From contig NZ_BCBA01000004.1 of assembly GCF_001320245.1 (NCBI RefSeq), forward strand, positions 118,913-182,912: 64,000 nt of DNA. The letters run 5' to 3'. The position numbers and the translations under genes were made by a program. This DNA comes from Pseudomonas sp. NBRC 111124. Lineage in GTDB: Bacteria; Pseudomonadota; Gammaproteobacteria; Pseudomonadales; Pseudomonadaceae. This document shows, in pieces, positions 8,235 to 17,500 of this stretch; within the stretch, counting starts at the first letter, position 1, and the number at the start of each line of letters is the position of its first letter. The notes beneath the pieces were generated by a model that saw only the letters and a list, made by a program, of their open reading frames with translations, had not been told where the DNA came from and searched no databases.

Positions 8235-10301
8235 ATGACCCAGCCCGACCCGTCATATCTCAAATGGCTCGAAGACCGCTCGATGCTCAAGGCCTCGCAG
8301 GAGCGGGCGCGCCTGTACTCGGGCCAGTCACGTCTGTGGCAGAACCCTTACGCCGAAGCCCAGCCACGCCGTGCCACCGAGATCGCCTCGGTGTGGCTGA
8401 CGGTCTACCCTGACGCGATCATCGCCCCTGAAGGCTGCTCGGTGCTTGCCGCCCTCGGCCATGAAACGCTGTGGAAACGCCTGTCGGAAATCGGCATACA
8501 GGGCATCCACACAGGCCCCATCAAGCAGTCTGGCGGGGTGCGCGGGCGTGAGTTCACCCCGAGCATCGACGGCAACTTCGACCGCATCAGCTTCGACATC
8601 GACCCGCTCTACGGCACCGAGCAGGAGCTGGTGCAGATGAGCCGCCTGGCTGCCGCGCACAACGCCGTGACCATCGACGACCTGATCCCCTCGCACACTG
8701 GCAAGGGCGCGGACTTTCGCCTGGCCGAACTGGCCCACGGCGCCTACCCTGGGCTCTACCACATGGTCGAAATCCGCGAGGAGGACTGGCCGCTGCTGCC
8801 CGACGTGCCCGAGGGCCGTGATGCGGTCAACCTGCCGCCGGCGCTGTGTGATGAACTCAAGCTGCGCCACTACATCGTCGGCCAGCTCCAGCGGGTGATC
8901 TTCTTCGAGCCCGGGGTCAAGGAAACCGACTGGAGCGCCACGGCGCCGATCACCGGGGTCGACGGCAAGACCCGGCGCTGGGTGTACCTGCACTACTTCA
9001 AGGAAGGCCAGCCGTCACTGAACTGGCTCGACCCCAGCTTCGCCGCCCAACAGATGATCATCGGCGATGCCCTGCACGCGCTGGACTGCCTGGGCGCCCG
9101 CGGCCTGCGCCTGGATGCCAACGGTTTTCTCGGTGTGGAGACCCGCGCCAGCGGCAGTGCCTGGTCCGAGAGCCACCCGCTGTCGATCGTTGGCAACCAG
9201 CTGATCGGTGGCATGATCCGCAAGGCCGGCGGCTTCAGCTTCCAGGAGCTGAACCTGACCCTCGACGACATCGCGCAGATGTCCAAGGGCGGAGCCGACC
9301 TGTCCTACGACTTCATTACCCGCCCCGCCTACCAGCATGCCCTGCTGAGCGGCGACACCGAGTTCCTGCGCCTGATGCTCAAGGAAATGCACGCCTTCGG
9401 CATCGACCCGGCGTCGTTGATCCACGCCCTGCAGAACCACGACGAACTGACCGTCGAGCTGGTGCACTTCTGGACCCTGCACGCCCACGACATGTACCTG
9501 TACAAGGGCCAGACCTTGCCCGGCGGCATTCTCCGTGAGCACATCCGCGAGGAAATCTACGAGCGCCTGTCGGGTGAGCATGCGCCGTACAACCTACGCT
9601 TTGTCACCAACGGCATCGCCTGCACCACCGCCAGCCTGATCACCGCAGCACTGGGCATCCGCGACCTCGACCAGATCAGCCCGGCGGACATTGCGCTGAT
9701 CCAGAAGGTGCACTTGCTGCTGGTGATGTACAACGCCATGCAACCGGGCGTGGTCGCGCTGTCCGGCTGGGACCTGGTCGGCGCCCTGCCGCTGCCGGCC
9801 GAGGCGGTGGCCGAGCGCATGGTCGACGGTGATACCCGCTGGATCCACCGTGGCGGCTACGACCTGGCCGGGCTCGACCCGCAGGCGGAGGCGTCGGTGC
9901 GTGGCATGCCGCGTGCGCGCGCGTTGTACGGCAGCCTCGACAGCCAGCTGGACAACCCCGAGTCGTTCGCCAGCCAGGTGAAGAAGCTGCTCGCCGTGCG
10001 CCAGGCCTATGGCATCGCCACCAGCCGCCAGGTACTGGTGCCCGAGGTCAGCAGCCCGGGCCTGCTGGTAATGGTGCACGAGCTGCCGGCCGGGCGTGGC
10101 ATCCAGATCAGCGCGTTGAACTTCGGCCAGGCGGTGATTGCCGAGGAGTTGCAGTTGACTGGCTTCACCCCTGGGACGGTGGTGGACATGATCAACGAAA
10201 CGGTCGAAGGCGACTTGAGCGAAGATGGCCGCCTGATGATCAACCTGGACCCTTACGAGGCACTGTGCTTGAGGATTGTGAACAGCAGCGGGCATCTCTG
10301 A
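8235..10301 (+). CDS. GH13 alpha-amylase family enzyme, trehalose synthase-like
   Basis: This 688-residue cytoplasmic glycoside hydrolase family 13 protein keeps the catalytic triad: nucleophile Asp294 in GLRLDANGF, acid/base Glu338 in FSFQELN, and Asp403 in QNHDE. The start at 8235 is chosen over 8202 because GAGGACG precedes it and the protein then begins [11 protein letters not shown]. Related Pseudomonas proteins are annotated as maltose alpha-D-glucosyltransferase (maltose/trehalose interconversion). No maltokinase, glgB or treY/Z gene is adjacent, so it is separated from the usual trehalose/glycogen cluster. A stretch near 150 ([12 protein letters not shown]) matches conserved region I. 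The substrate is uncertain. Confidence 0.8.
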   Translation: MTQPDPSYLKWLEDRSMLKASQERARLYSGQSRLWQNPYAEAQPRRATEIASVWLTVYPDAIIAPEGCSVLAALGHETLWKRLSEIGIQGIHTGPIKQSGGVRGREFTPSIDGNFDRISFDIDPLYGTEQELVQMSRLAAAHNAVTIDDLIPSHTGKGADFRLAELAHGAYPGLYHMVEIREEDWPLLPDVPEGRDAVNLPPALCDELKLRHYIVGQLQRVIFFEPGVKETDWSATAPITGVDGKTRRWVYLHYFKEGQPSLNWLDPSFAAQQMIIGDALHALDCLGARGLRLDANGFLGVETRASGSAWSESHPLSIVGNQLIGGMIRKAGGFSFQELNLTLDDIAQMSKGGADLSYDFITRPAYQHALLSGDTEFLRLMLKEMHAFGIDPASLIHALQNHDELTVELVHFWTLHAHDMYLYKGQTLPGGILREHIREEIYERLSGEHAPYNLRFVTNGIACTTASLITAALGIRDLDQISPADIALIQKVHLLLVMYNAMQPGVVALSGWDLVGALPLPAEAVAERMVDGDTRWIHRGGYDLAGLDPQAEASVRGMPRARALYGSLDSQLDNPESFASQVKKLLAVRQAYGIATSRQVLVPEVSSPGLLVMVHELPAGRGIQISALNFGQAVIAEELQLTGFTPGTVVDMINETVEGDLSEDGRLMINLDPYEALCLRIVNSSGHL

Positions 10302-10383
10302 GGCCGTTACAGGCAACTTGCATTTGCAGCTCCATGGGCATAGCTTCCTGATGTTTTCCCACTCTGTGCCCAGGAGCAACCCC

Positions 10384-11010
10384 ATGTACACCGGCATCGT
10401 CCAGGCCGTCCGCCCGCTGCTTGATGTGACCACCTACCCGGGCCACAACCAGTTCACCATCGACCTCACTCCGGAACTGCTCGACGAGCTGAAGATCGGC
10501 GCCAGTGTCAGTGTCGAAGGCACCTGTCTCTCGGTTACCGAAATCAACGGCACCGAAGTGAAGTTCGACGCCATGACCGCCACCCTCGAACGCACCAACC
10601 TGCGCCGCTTCAAGGCTGGCCAGGGGGTGAACATCGAGCGCTCGGCAAAAATGAATGCCGAAGTCGGCGGCCATCTGATGGCCGGCCACATCGCCACCAC
10701 CGCCGAAGTCGTCGAGCTGTCGATCAAGGAAACCGGCGCCTTCATCACCTTCCGCATGCCACCTGAGTGGGGCAAGTACGTATTCCCGCGTGGCTTCATC
10801 GGGGTCAATGGCTGCAGCCTGACCGTCGCCGATGTCGAGGACAACGTGGTCACCATCAACCTGATCCCGGAGACCCTGCGCCAGACCACCTTCGCCCGCT
10901 ACCAGGCCGGCGAACTGCTGAACATCGAGGTGGACCACCAGACCATGGTGTTGGTGGACGTGGTGGAGCGCACGATCAAGAGCACCCTCGCCCGCGAAAT
11001 GCCGCGCTGA
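10384..11010 (+). CDS. ribE: Riboflavin synthase, alpha subunit (stand-alone copy)
   Basis: The 208-residue product begins MYTGIVQAV, the signature N-terminus of riboflavin synthase, which dismutates two 6,7-dimethyl-8-ribityllumazines to riboflavin. The family's two tandem barrel repeats are visible (GASVSVEGTCLSVT in the first, GFIGVNGCSLTV in the second). The start at 10384 follows AGGAGCAACCCC; an in-frame upstream ATG at 10318 is not preferred. It is not near ribD, ribBA or ribH, and no FMN-riboswitch-like structure was seen upstream. It is therefore probably a second copy outside the main rib operon. Confidence 0.88.
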   Translation: MYTGIVQAVRPLLDVTTYPGHNQFTIDLTPELLDELKIGASVSVEGTCLSVTEINGTEVKFDAMTATLERTNLRRFKAGQGVNIERSAKMNAEVGGHLMAGHIATTAEVVELSIKETGAFITFRMPPEWGKYVFPRGFIGVNGCSLTVADVEDNVVTINLIPETLRQTTFARYQAGELLNIEVDHQTMVLVDVVERTIKSTLAREMPR

Positions 11011-11019
11011 AGCCCGACC

Positions 11020-11721
11020 ATGCTGCCCAACACCCTCCCCGCGCGCACGGCCACGCGCCTGCGCCTGCAAGTGCTGCGAGGCCGCGTCGGCCTTGGCCTG
11101 GTGGCCGGGCTGTCGGTGCTGGCCGGCATGACCGATGCCATCGGCCTGCTGGCGTTGGGCGATTTTGTCTCGTTCATGAGCGGCAACACCACGCGCCTGG
11201 CCGTGGCCATCAGTGACGCGGACCTGGCCTTGGTGCTGCGCCTGAGCGGCGCCGTGCTGGGATTCGTCGCGGGAAATGCGCTGGGCGTGTTGCTGGCCCG
11301 CGGGTTCCGCCGCCGGGCCTGGCCAGTGTTGCTGGCGGTCGCCTCACTGCTGGCCTGCGCCGCGTTGTGGCCGTTTGCGGCGACGTTCCCGGCGCTGCTG
11401 GCCGCCACCCTGGCCATGGGCATGATCAACGCGGTGGTGGAACAGGTGAACGGCCTGCCCATCGGCCTGACCTACGTCACCGGTGCCCTGTCGCGCTTCG
11501 GTCGCGGCCTGGGCCGTTGGCTGCTGGGCGAGCGGCGCAACGGCTGGCGGGTACAACTGGTGCCCTGGGCCGGCATGCTGCTGGGCGCCGCCTTGGGTGC
11601 CTGGCTGCAACAGCACCTGGGGTTGCAGGCCATGGCGGGCAGTTGTGCCCTGGCCTGCCTGTTGGCGCTGGTGTCGCGCTTCATCCCACGTTCGTGGCAG
11701 CGCGGCTACATGCCACGCTGA
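11020..11721 (+). CDS. DUF1275 (YoaK family) inner-membrane protein
   Basis: This 233-residue hydrophobic protein has about six predicted membrane segments. The family's characteristic first region is present (GMTDAIGLLALGDFVSFMSGNTTRLA). It starts 9 nt after the riboflavin synthase stop and may be co-transcribed. The family is uncharacterised and is often listed as a putative transporter. No specific role is claimed. Confidence 0.8.
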   Translation: MLPNTLPARTATRLRLQVLRGRVGLGLVAGLSVLAGMTDAIGLLALGDFVSFMSGNTTRLAVAISDADLALVLRLSGAVLGFVAGNALGVLLARGFRRRAWPVLLAVASLLACAALWPFAATFPALLAATLAMGMINAVVEQVNGLPIGLTYVTGALSRFGRGLGRWLLGERRNGWRVQLVPWAGMLLGAALGAWLQQHLGLQAMAGSCALACLLALVSRFIPRSWQRGYMPR

Positions 11722-11724
11722 GCC

Positions 11725-13227
11725 TCACTCGATGCGCGGGTGCTGCTGCACCAGCAGCTTGCGCTTGGCCTCCAGCTCGACGATCTGCGCGTCGATGTCT
11801 TCGATCTTCTGCTCGATGTTGTCGTGGTGCTCCTGCAGCAGTTCACGCGCTTCTTCGATATCCGACGCTGCTGGCGCTGCACCACGCAACGGCTTGTTGG
11901 CGGTTTCCTTCATGGTCAGGCCGGTGACCAGGCCGACCAGCGCAATCACCATCAGGTAATACGCCGGCATGTACAGGTTGCCGCTGCTTTCCACCAGCCA
12001 GGCGGCCAGGGTCGGGGTCAGGCCGGCGATCAGCACCGAGATGTTGAACGCGCTGGCCAGGGCGCTGTAGCGGATGTGCGTGGGGAACATCGCCGGCAAG
12101 GTCGAGGCCATTACGCCGATGAAGAAGTTCAGCAGCACGGCGATGATCAGCAGGCCGGCGAAGATCAGCCCGAGCGCGCCGCTGTTGATCAGCATGAATG
12201 CCGGGATGGCCAGGGCGAATAGCCCCACACTGCCGACCACGATGAACGGGCGGCGGCCGAACTTGTCGCTGAGCAGGCCGATGATCGGTTGCACGAACAG
12301 CATGCCGACCATGATCGCGATGATGATCAGCACGCCGTGGTCTTCGCTGTAGTGCAGGTTGTGTGACAGGTAGCTGGGCATGTACGTGAGCAGCATGTAG
12401 TAGGTGACGTTGGTGGCGATCACCACGCCGATGCAAGTCACCAGGCTGCGCCAGTGCTGGGTCGCGACCTCCTTGAACGACACCTTCGGCCCAGACGCCA
12501 GGCCCTCGCGGTCGCCTTGTTCGAGCTTGTCCACGTGCTGCTGGAACGCCGGGGTTTCTTCCAGCGCGTGGCGCAGATAAAGGCCTATGATGCCCAGCGG
12601 CAAGGCCAGGAAGAACGGCAGGCGCCAGCCCCATTCGAGAAACTTTTCTTCGCCAAGGAGGGTGGAAATCATCACCACCACCCCTGCCCCCAGCACGAAG
12701 CCGGCAATCGAGCCAAAGTCCAGCCAGCTGCCGAGGAAGCCACGCTTGCGGTCCGGGGCGTATTCGGCGACGAAGATCGATGCACCGGTGTACTCGCCCC
12801 CCACCGAGAAGCCTTGGGCCATCTTCGCCAGCAACAGCAAGATCGGCGCCCAGATGCCGATCGAGGCGTAAGACGGTATGAGGCCGATGGCGAAGGTGCT
12901 CAGCGACATGATCACGATGGTCGCGGCGAGGATCTTCTGCCGCCCGAAGCGGTCGCCCAGGGCGCCGAAGAACAACCCGCCCAGCGGGCGGATGAGGAAC
13001 GGCACGGAGAACGTGGCCAGCGCCGCGATCATCTGCACGCTGGGGTCAGCATTGGGGAAGAACACCTTGCCCAGGGCGAAGGCGACGAAGCCGTACACAC
13101 CGAAGTCGAACCACTCCATGGCGTTGCCCAGTGCGGCGGCGGTGATCGCCTTACGCATCTTCGCGTCGTCGACGATGGTGATGTCCTTGAGGCCGATTGG
13201 CTGGACGCTTTTCTTGCGAGATTTCAT
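11725..13227 (-). CDS. proP: ProP-type proline/betaine:H+ symporter (MFS, metabolite:H+ symporter family)
   Basis: This 500-residue major facilitator protein has 12 predicted membrane segments. Near the start it has GNAMEWFDFGVYGF, and in the loop after helix 2 it has GDRFGRQK, both typical of ProP. The C-terminal tail after about residue 455 is a charged heptad-like region (EEARELLQEHHDNIEQKIED), matching the antiparallel coiled coil that tunes the osmotic set-point of ProP. It should import compatible solutes such as proline and glycine betaine under hyperosmotic stress. It is convergent with the DUF1275 gene, with a 3-nt gap. Confidence 0.9.
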   Translation of the reverse strand: MKSRKKSVQPIGLKDITIVDDAKMRKAITAAALGNAMEWFDFGVYGFVAFALGKVFFPNADPSVQMIAALATFSVPFLIRPLGGLFFGALGDRFGRQKILAATIVIMSLSTFAIGLIPSYASIGIWAPILLLLAKMAQGFSVGGEYTGASIFVAEYAPDRKRGFLGSWLDFGSIAGFVLGAGVVVMISTLLGEEKFLEWGWRLPFFLALPLGIIGLYLRHALEETPAFQQHVDKLEQGDREGLASGPKVSFKEVATQHWRSLVTCIGVVIATNVTYYMLLTYMPSYLSHNLHYSEDHGVLIIIAIMVGMLFVQPIIGLLSDKFGRRPFIVVGSVGLFALAIPAFMLINSGALGLIFAGLLIIAVLLNFFIGVMASTLPAMFPTHIRYSALASAFNISVLIAGLTPTLAAWLVESSGNLYMPAYYLMVIALVGLVTGLTMKETANKPLRGAAPAASDIEEARELLQEHHDNIEQKIEDIDAQIVELEAKRKLLVQQHPRIE

Positions 13228-13311
13228 GCCTGTATCCCTGTTACTGAAGGCTCTATGGCATCAGATACAACGGGACACTAAATAATTCAGCGCTTACTGA
13301 TTTTTTCTGAA

Positions 13312-13355
13312 CCTTGGAGATCGAGCGCCACCCGCGCGCCGCTCGATCTCCAAGG
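13312..13355. repeat. Perfect 16-bp inverted repeat between hemB and proP
   Basis: The arms CCTTGGAGATCGAGCG (13312-13327) and CGCTCGATCTCCAAGG (13340-13355) are perfect and flank a 12-nt GC-rich loop. The element lies 24 nt beyond the hemB stop. It shares its core with the palindrome at 4337-4390. There is no T tract on the hemB side, so it is better called a dispersed palindromic repeat than a proven terminator. Confidence 0.65.
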
Positions 13356-13379
13356 CGACAAACACCTAGAGGCCGGCAA

Positions 13380-14354
13380 TCAGATCCCTTCGCGGGCCAG
13401 GTCCATGGCGAAGTAGGTCAGGATCAGGTCAGCACCGGCACGCTTGATCGCGCCGATGCTTTCACGCACTACCCGGCCTTCGTCGATGGCACCGGCTAGG
13501 CCGCCGAACTTGATCATCGCGTACTCGCCACTCACCTGGTACGCCGCCAGTGGCAAGCGCGAGGCGGCGCGGATGTCGGCGATCACGTCGAGGTAGGCAC
13601 CGGCCGGCTTGACCATCAGCACATCGGCCCCTTCCTGCTCGTCGAGCAGCGACTCCCGCACCGCTTCGCGGCGGTTCATCGGGTTCATCTGGTAGCTCTT
13701 GCGGTCGCCCTTGAGCGCAGTGCCACCGGCTTCACGGAAAGGTCCATACAGCGACGAGGCGAACTTGGTGGAGTAAGCCATGATTGCGGTGTCGTGGAAG
13801 CCAGCACCGTCCAGCGCGCTGCGGATGGCCTGCACCTGGCCGTCCATCGCCGCCGACGGGGCGATGAAGTCGGCACCGGCAGCGGCGGCGATGACCGCCT
13901 GCTTGCCCAGGTTGGCCAGGGTGGCGTCGTTGTCCACACCATGGTCGTGCAGCACGCCACAGTGGCCATGGCTGGTGTATTCACAGAAGCAGGTGTCGGA
14001 CATCACCACCATTTCCGGCACGGTGTCCTTGCAGATGCGCGACATGCGCGCAACCAGGCCGTTTTCGTTCCAGGTGTCACTGCCGGTGGCATCCAGGTTG
14101 TGCGACACGCCGAAGGTCATTACCGACTTGATGCCGGCGCGGGCATAGCGCTCGATTTCCTGGGCCAGCCGTTTTTCCGGAATGCGGTTGACACCCGGCA
14201 TGCTGGTGATCGGCACGAAGTCATCGATGCCTTCCTCGACGAAGATCGGCAGGATCAGGTCTTCCAGGCGGAATTCGGTTTCCTGGAAGATCGTGCGCAG
14301 GGATTCGTTCTGACGCAGGCGGCGGGGACGAACGGAAGGGAAACGGTTGGACAT
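13380..14354 (-). CDS. hemB: Delta-aminolevulinic acid dehydratase (porphobilinogen synthase), zinc-type
   Basis: This 324-residue enzyme condenses two 5-aminolevulinates into porphobilinogen in tetrapyrrole synthesis. The start at 14354 ([20 protein letters not shown]) follows TGGAG. The two active-site lysines are Lys197 (AYSTKFASS) and Lys249 (MVKPAGAY). The metal site is the cysteine-rich version, with Cys122, Cys124 and Cys132 in [14 protein letters not shown]. That is the zinc-binding type, unlike the Asp-rich, Zn-independent site known from P. aeruginosa HemB. It may be an accessory paralogue. It lies alone, with palindromic repeats on both sides. Confidence 0.93.
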   Translation of the reverse strand: MSNRFPSVRPRRLRQNESLRTIFQETEFRLEDLILPIFVEEGIDDFVPITSMPGVNRIPEKRLAQEIERYARAGIKSVMTFGVSHNLDATGSDTWNENGLVARMSRICKDTVPEMVVMSDTCFCEYTSHGHCGVLHDHGVDNDATLANLGKQAVIAAAAGADFIAPSAAMDGQVQAIRSALDGAGFHDTAIMAYSTKFASSLYGPFREAGGTALKGDRKSYQMNPMNRREAVRESLLDEQEGADVLMVKPAGAYLDVIADIRAASRLPLAAYQVSGEYAMIKFGGLAGAIDEGRVVRESIGAIKRAGADLILTYFAMDLAREGI

Positions 14355-14458
14355 GACAGCTCCAGGGCATTTTTTGAACGGCGTATACCTTATGCTTGTC
14401 GAGCGCCAGTGAAAAGGGCGGATGACAAGATTATGTCTTGCATCAATGGTAACAAGCC

Positions 14459-14515
14459 TATCTCCTGTGCCGGCCCCTTCGCGGGTAAACCGCGATGGGG
14501 CCGGCACAGGAGATA
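14459..14515. repeat. REP-like palindrome between hemB and the RTX gene
   Basis: The perfect 19-nt arms lie at 14459-14477 and 14497-14515 and begin TATCTCCTGTGCCGGCCCC. They enclose a TTCGCGGGTAAACCGCGAT centre, which itself forms a small stem. The CCGGCC...TTCGCGGGTAAAC core is typical of REP elements scattered through P. putida genomes. It lies 47 nt beyond the end of the RTX gene and upstream of hemB, so it could also stop transcription of the secretion operon. Confidence 0.8.
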
Positions 14516-14562
14516 CCCAAATGAGCTGGAGCGCTTTTTTCCCGCCCGGCGCATGTGCTGAA

Positions 14563-17500
14563 TCAAGCCGCGACGGCAATCGTCGATTCCCAGCGCTGCG
14601 TGGCTGCTTCGGCAAGCAGGCCGGTGCTGGTGGCTTGCGGGGCGAACGCCGCCATGGCATCGACCAGGTTGGCAAGGTTGGGCTGCGCTGCGGGTGCCAT
14701 GGCGGGCAAAGCCGCGGCGGGTAGCGGGGCGAAGATGAAATCGTCAGCCGTTACCTGGGCCAGTTCCAGCGCATCCAGATACAGCAGTTTGACCCTGTTG
14801 CCCTGCCCCGCCACTGTCACACCGTGTATCTGAGCGAACCCATTCAACTGGAAGCGCTCGTCCTTGGTGAGCTGCAAGTCTTCATAGCGGCTGATGCCGG
14901 CCTGGCTCAGGTCGATCTTGTCGATACCGTGACGGAAACCACGCACCGTGTTCTTGTAGTCGGCCACACCGTCCTGCTGCCCCACCACGAAGACACTGGG
15001 AGCCACACTCGCCGGGCTATAGATCGTGCCTTTCAGTGACGCGACAAATTGCCCCGAGGCATCCGACGACAGCGACACGCCCTCTGCGCCACCACTGAGC
15101 AGCACTGTACCGCTGGCCGGCAGCTGCATTTGCCCTTCGGGGCTACCGTCAAAATAACCTGCGGCAGCAATGGGCGAGTCCAGGAAACGGAAGTTGCTCG
15201 GCTGCAATTGGGCAATGGTTCGGTCGGCGAAACGCAGTGTCTGCCTATTTCCCAGATCGACCACAGCAGCCGAGCCCTCCTGGGTCAGTTGCAGGTCGGC
15301 GAAGGTCTTGCCTTCAAACCCGACCAGGTCGACGATCTCACGGGAGCCTTCGAACTGTTCAAGTTCATCACGGCCAGCGGCACGCTTGTGAATGACATAG
15401 CGGTCTGTTCCGCTGCCGCCCTTGAGCAGGTTGTAACCACGGCCACCATCGAGCAAGGCACCATCCGCACCGGCAATGAGGGTGTCGTCTCCGTCACCAC
15501 CGATCAGGTTGTGCACCGCGCCGGGCGCGATGGTCAGCGCGCTCCCGGCAATGCTGGCGATACCACTGACCAGATCGATTGAAATACTGCGGCTCACAGC
15601 GGCCGCATTGAGGGTATTGCGCCCGCCTGCGGTGCCATTGACCGCATCGTCCAGCACAGCCCGCGCAGCGTTCTGGGTCACGGCATCAGCGTAATCATTG
15701 GTGTAGTAATAGACATCGTTGGCATTGCTGGAGCTGCCCACGACGCGCAGTGCCCAGCGATCAAACGTCAGTGGCAGCCCATTGCTGGCATTGCTGACCT
15801 CCAGCCGCCACTCGCCAATCGAGCGTTCGCCGCGATGATGGGTCGACATGAAGCCATACTTGAACTCGCCCGTGCGTGGGTTGCCCTGGTCGTCATCGGC
15901 AGAACCCGGGGCCTTGCCAGCGCGGTCCAGCAGCACACTGCGTGTGCCACCCGGCGATATGAGCGTGACGGTCATGTCGCCAAGGCGGCCGACCTGCGAA
16001 TGAATGTCGACTTCAACATGCTCCACCAGCACCCCGGCCGGCAGGCTCAAGGTAAATGTACTGGCCTGCCCCGGCGCAATCACCTGCGCAAGCGCTTCGC
16101 TGCCGGCAGCCAATTGCTCCTCGTTGGCCTTGCTCGCCTGGCCGGCCCACGATTCGGCCAGGCGCACGGCAGCGCGCGCGTCGATCAGGCCGAATCCGTA
16201 GTCGTGACTGGCACGCATGCCCCCGCCATTCCAGTTGAGCCCGGCGTTGTCGCGCCAGGCAGTCGCCGGGTCATCGACCTTGCGTGCGGACAACGCAAGT
16301 ATCTGCTGCACATCCCGGTAACCCAGCCCCGGGTTGGCCTGCAACATCAACGCCACCACACCGGAGACGATCGGCGCAGCGAAACTGGTGCCCTGGGTCG
16401 TGCCATAAGCACTGCCAACCTTGGCACCACGTTCGGCCTCCAGGTTGATACCGCTGGACAGCACATGGCTACCCGGCGCGGCCACCAGCAGGCTTGCACC
16501 GGGGCTGGAGAATGGCGCACTGGCGACCTGCAACACCGAGAGGTCCGCCTTGGCATTGACTGCCGCCACTTCGATGGCGTGGCGGCTGTTGTTGATCAGC
16601 GAACCTTGCGCGCTGCCGCCGCGCTCGCGCTGGTTGCCGCCCGAGGTGACGATGACGGTCCCCAGCCCGCCACGACCGTTGGTGGCCGCCAGTGTTGCGC
16701 TGAAGGCCAGGGCCAGGGACGTGTCGACCCTGCCTTCGGGCACGTTGCCGATGGCGAAATCGTGCTTGAAGCCCCAGCTGTGGTTGGCGATGTCGTAATT
16801 GACCATCTGCCCCAGGTTGGTCAGGTCATCGCCTTTGTTGGCCAGGTAGTGCCCGCCGAGCTTCGCCTCATAGGCAATGCCGATGCCACCTTGATCATTG
16901 CGCCCGCCTACCATGACCCCCGCCACTTGCGTCGCATGGTTGGACGCCAGGGCCGGGAGCGTGCCATTGCTGCGCTGGGTCTGCAGCCAGATGGGGTCGA
17001 CGTTGGCTTGCAGGTCCGGATGCTGGATGTCGAAAATCTCCGGCGCAACGGCAAACTCGCCCCCTGGCTCGAACTGGCCGATCCTCACGCCCTTGCCCGA
17101 GAAATCACGCCAGACCGGCTGGACATCGATCTCGTTGAGGTACCACTGGCGAGATGCCAACGGATCGACAGGCGACTGGTCGTGACGCAAGGTCACCGTA
17201 GCGCGCAATGGCGCCGATGCGCCGCTGGACACCTCCGTCACCCCCACCGATGCATTGCCGGCAGCATCGACCAGGTCGTAGCGGAAGGCCACATCCGCGT
17301 CATGGCCGGGCAACGGCGTGACTTCGACATCGCCCCGCTCATTGAGCCGAACGGTGGCGCCCTTGCCGTCAGCGACCGAGGCAATCCGCAGCGGACCAGT
17401 GCTGTTAAGCAGCTGGTCATTGGCCAGCAGCACCGCAGCAGGAATGACCAAGGCGGTTGCCGTGGTGGCGAATGCAGCCATCTGTTCAGGGGCAAGCGTG

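Noticed and set aside
13312..13355. Treating this palindrome as the hemB intrinsic terminator
   Set aside because: On the hemB strand the bases after the hairpin are A-rich, not T-rich; it is better explained as a repeat.
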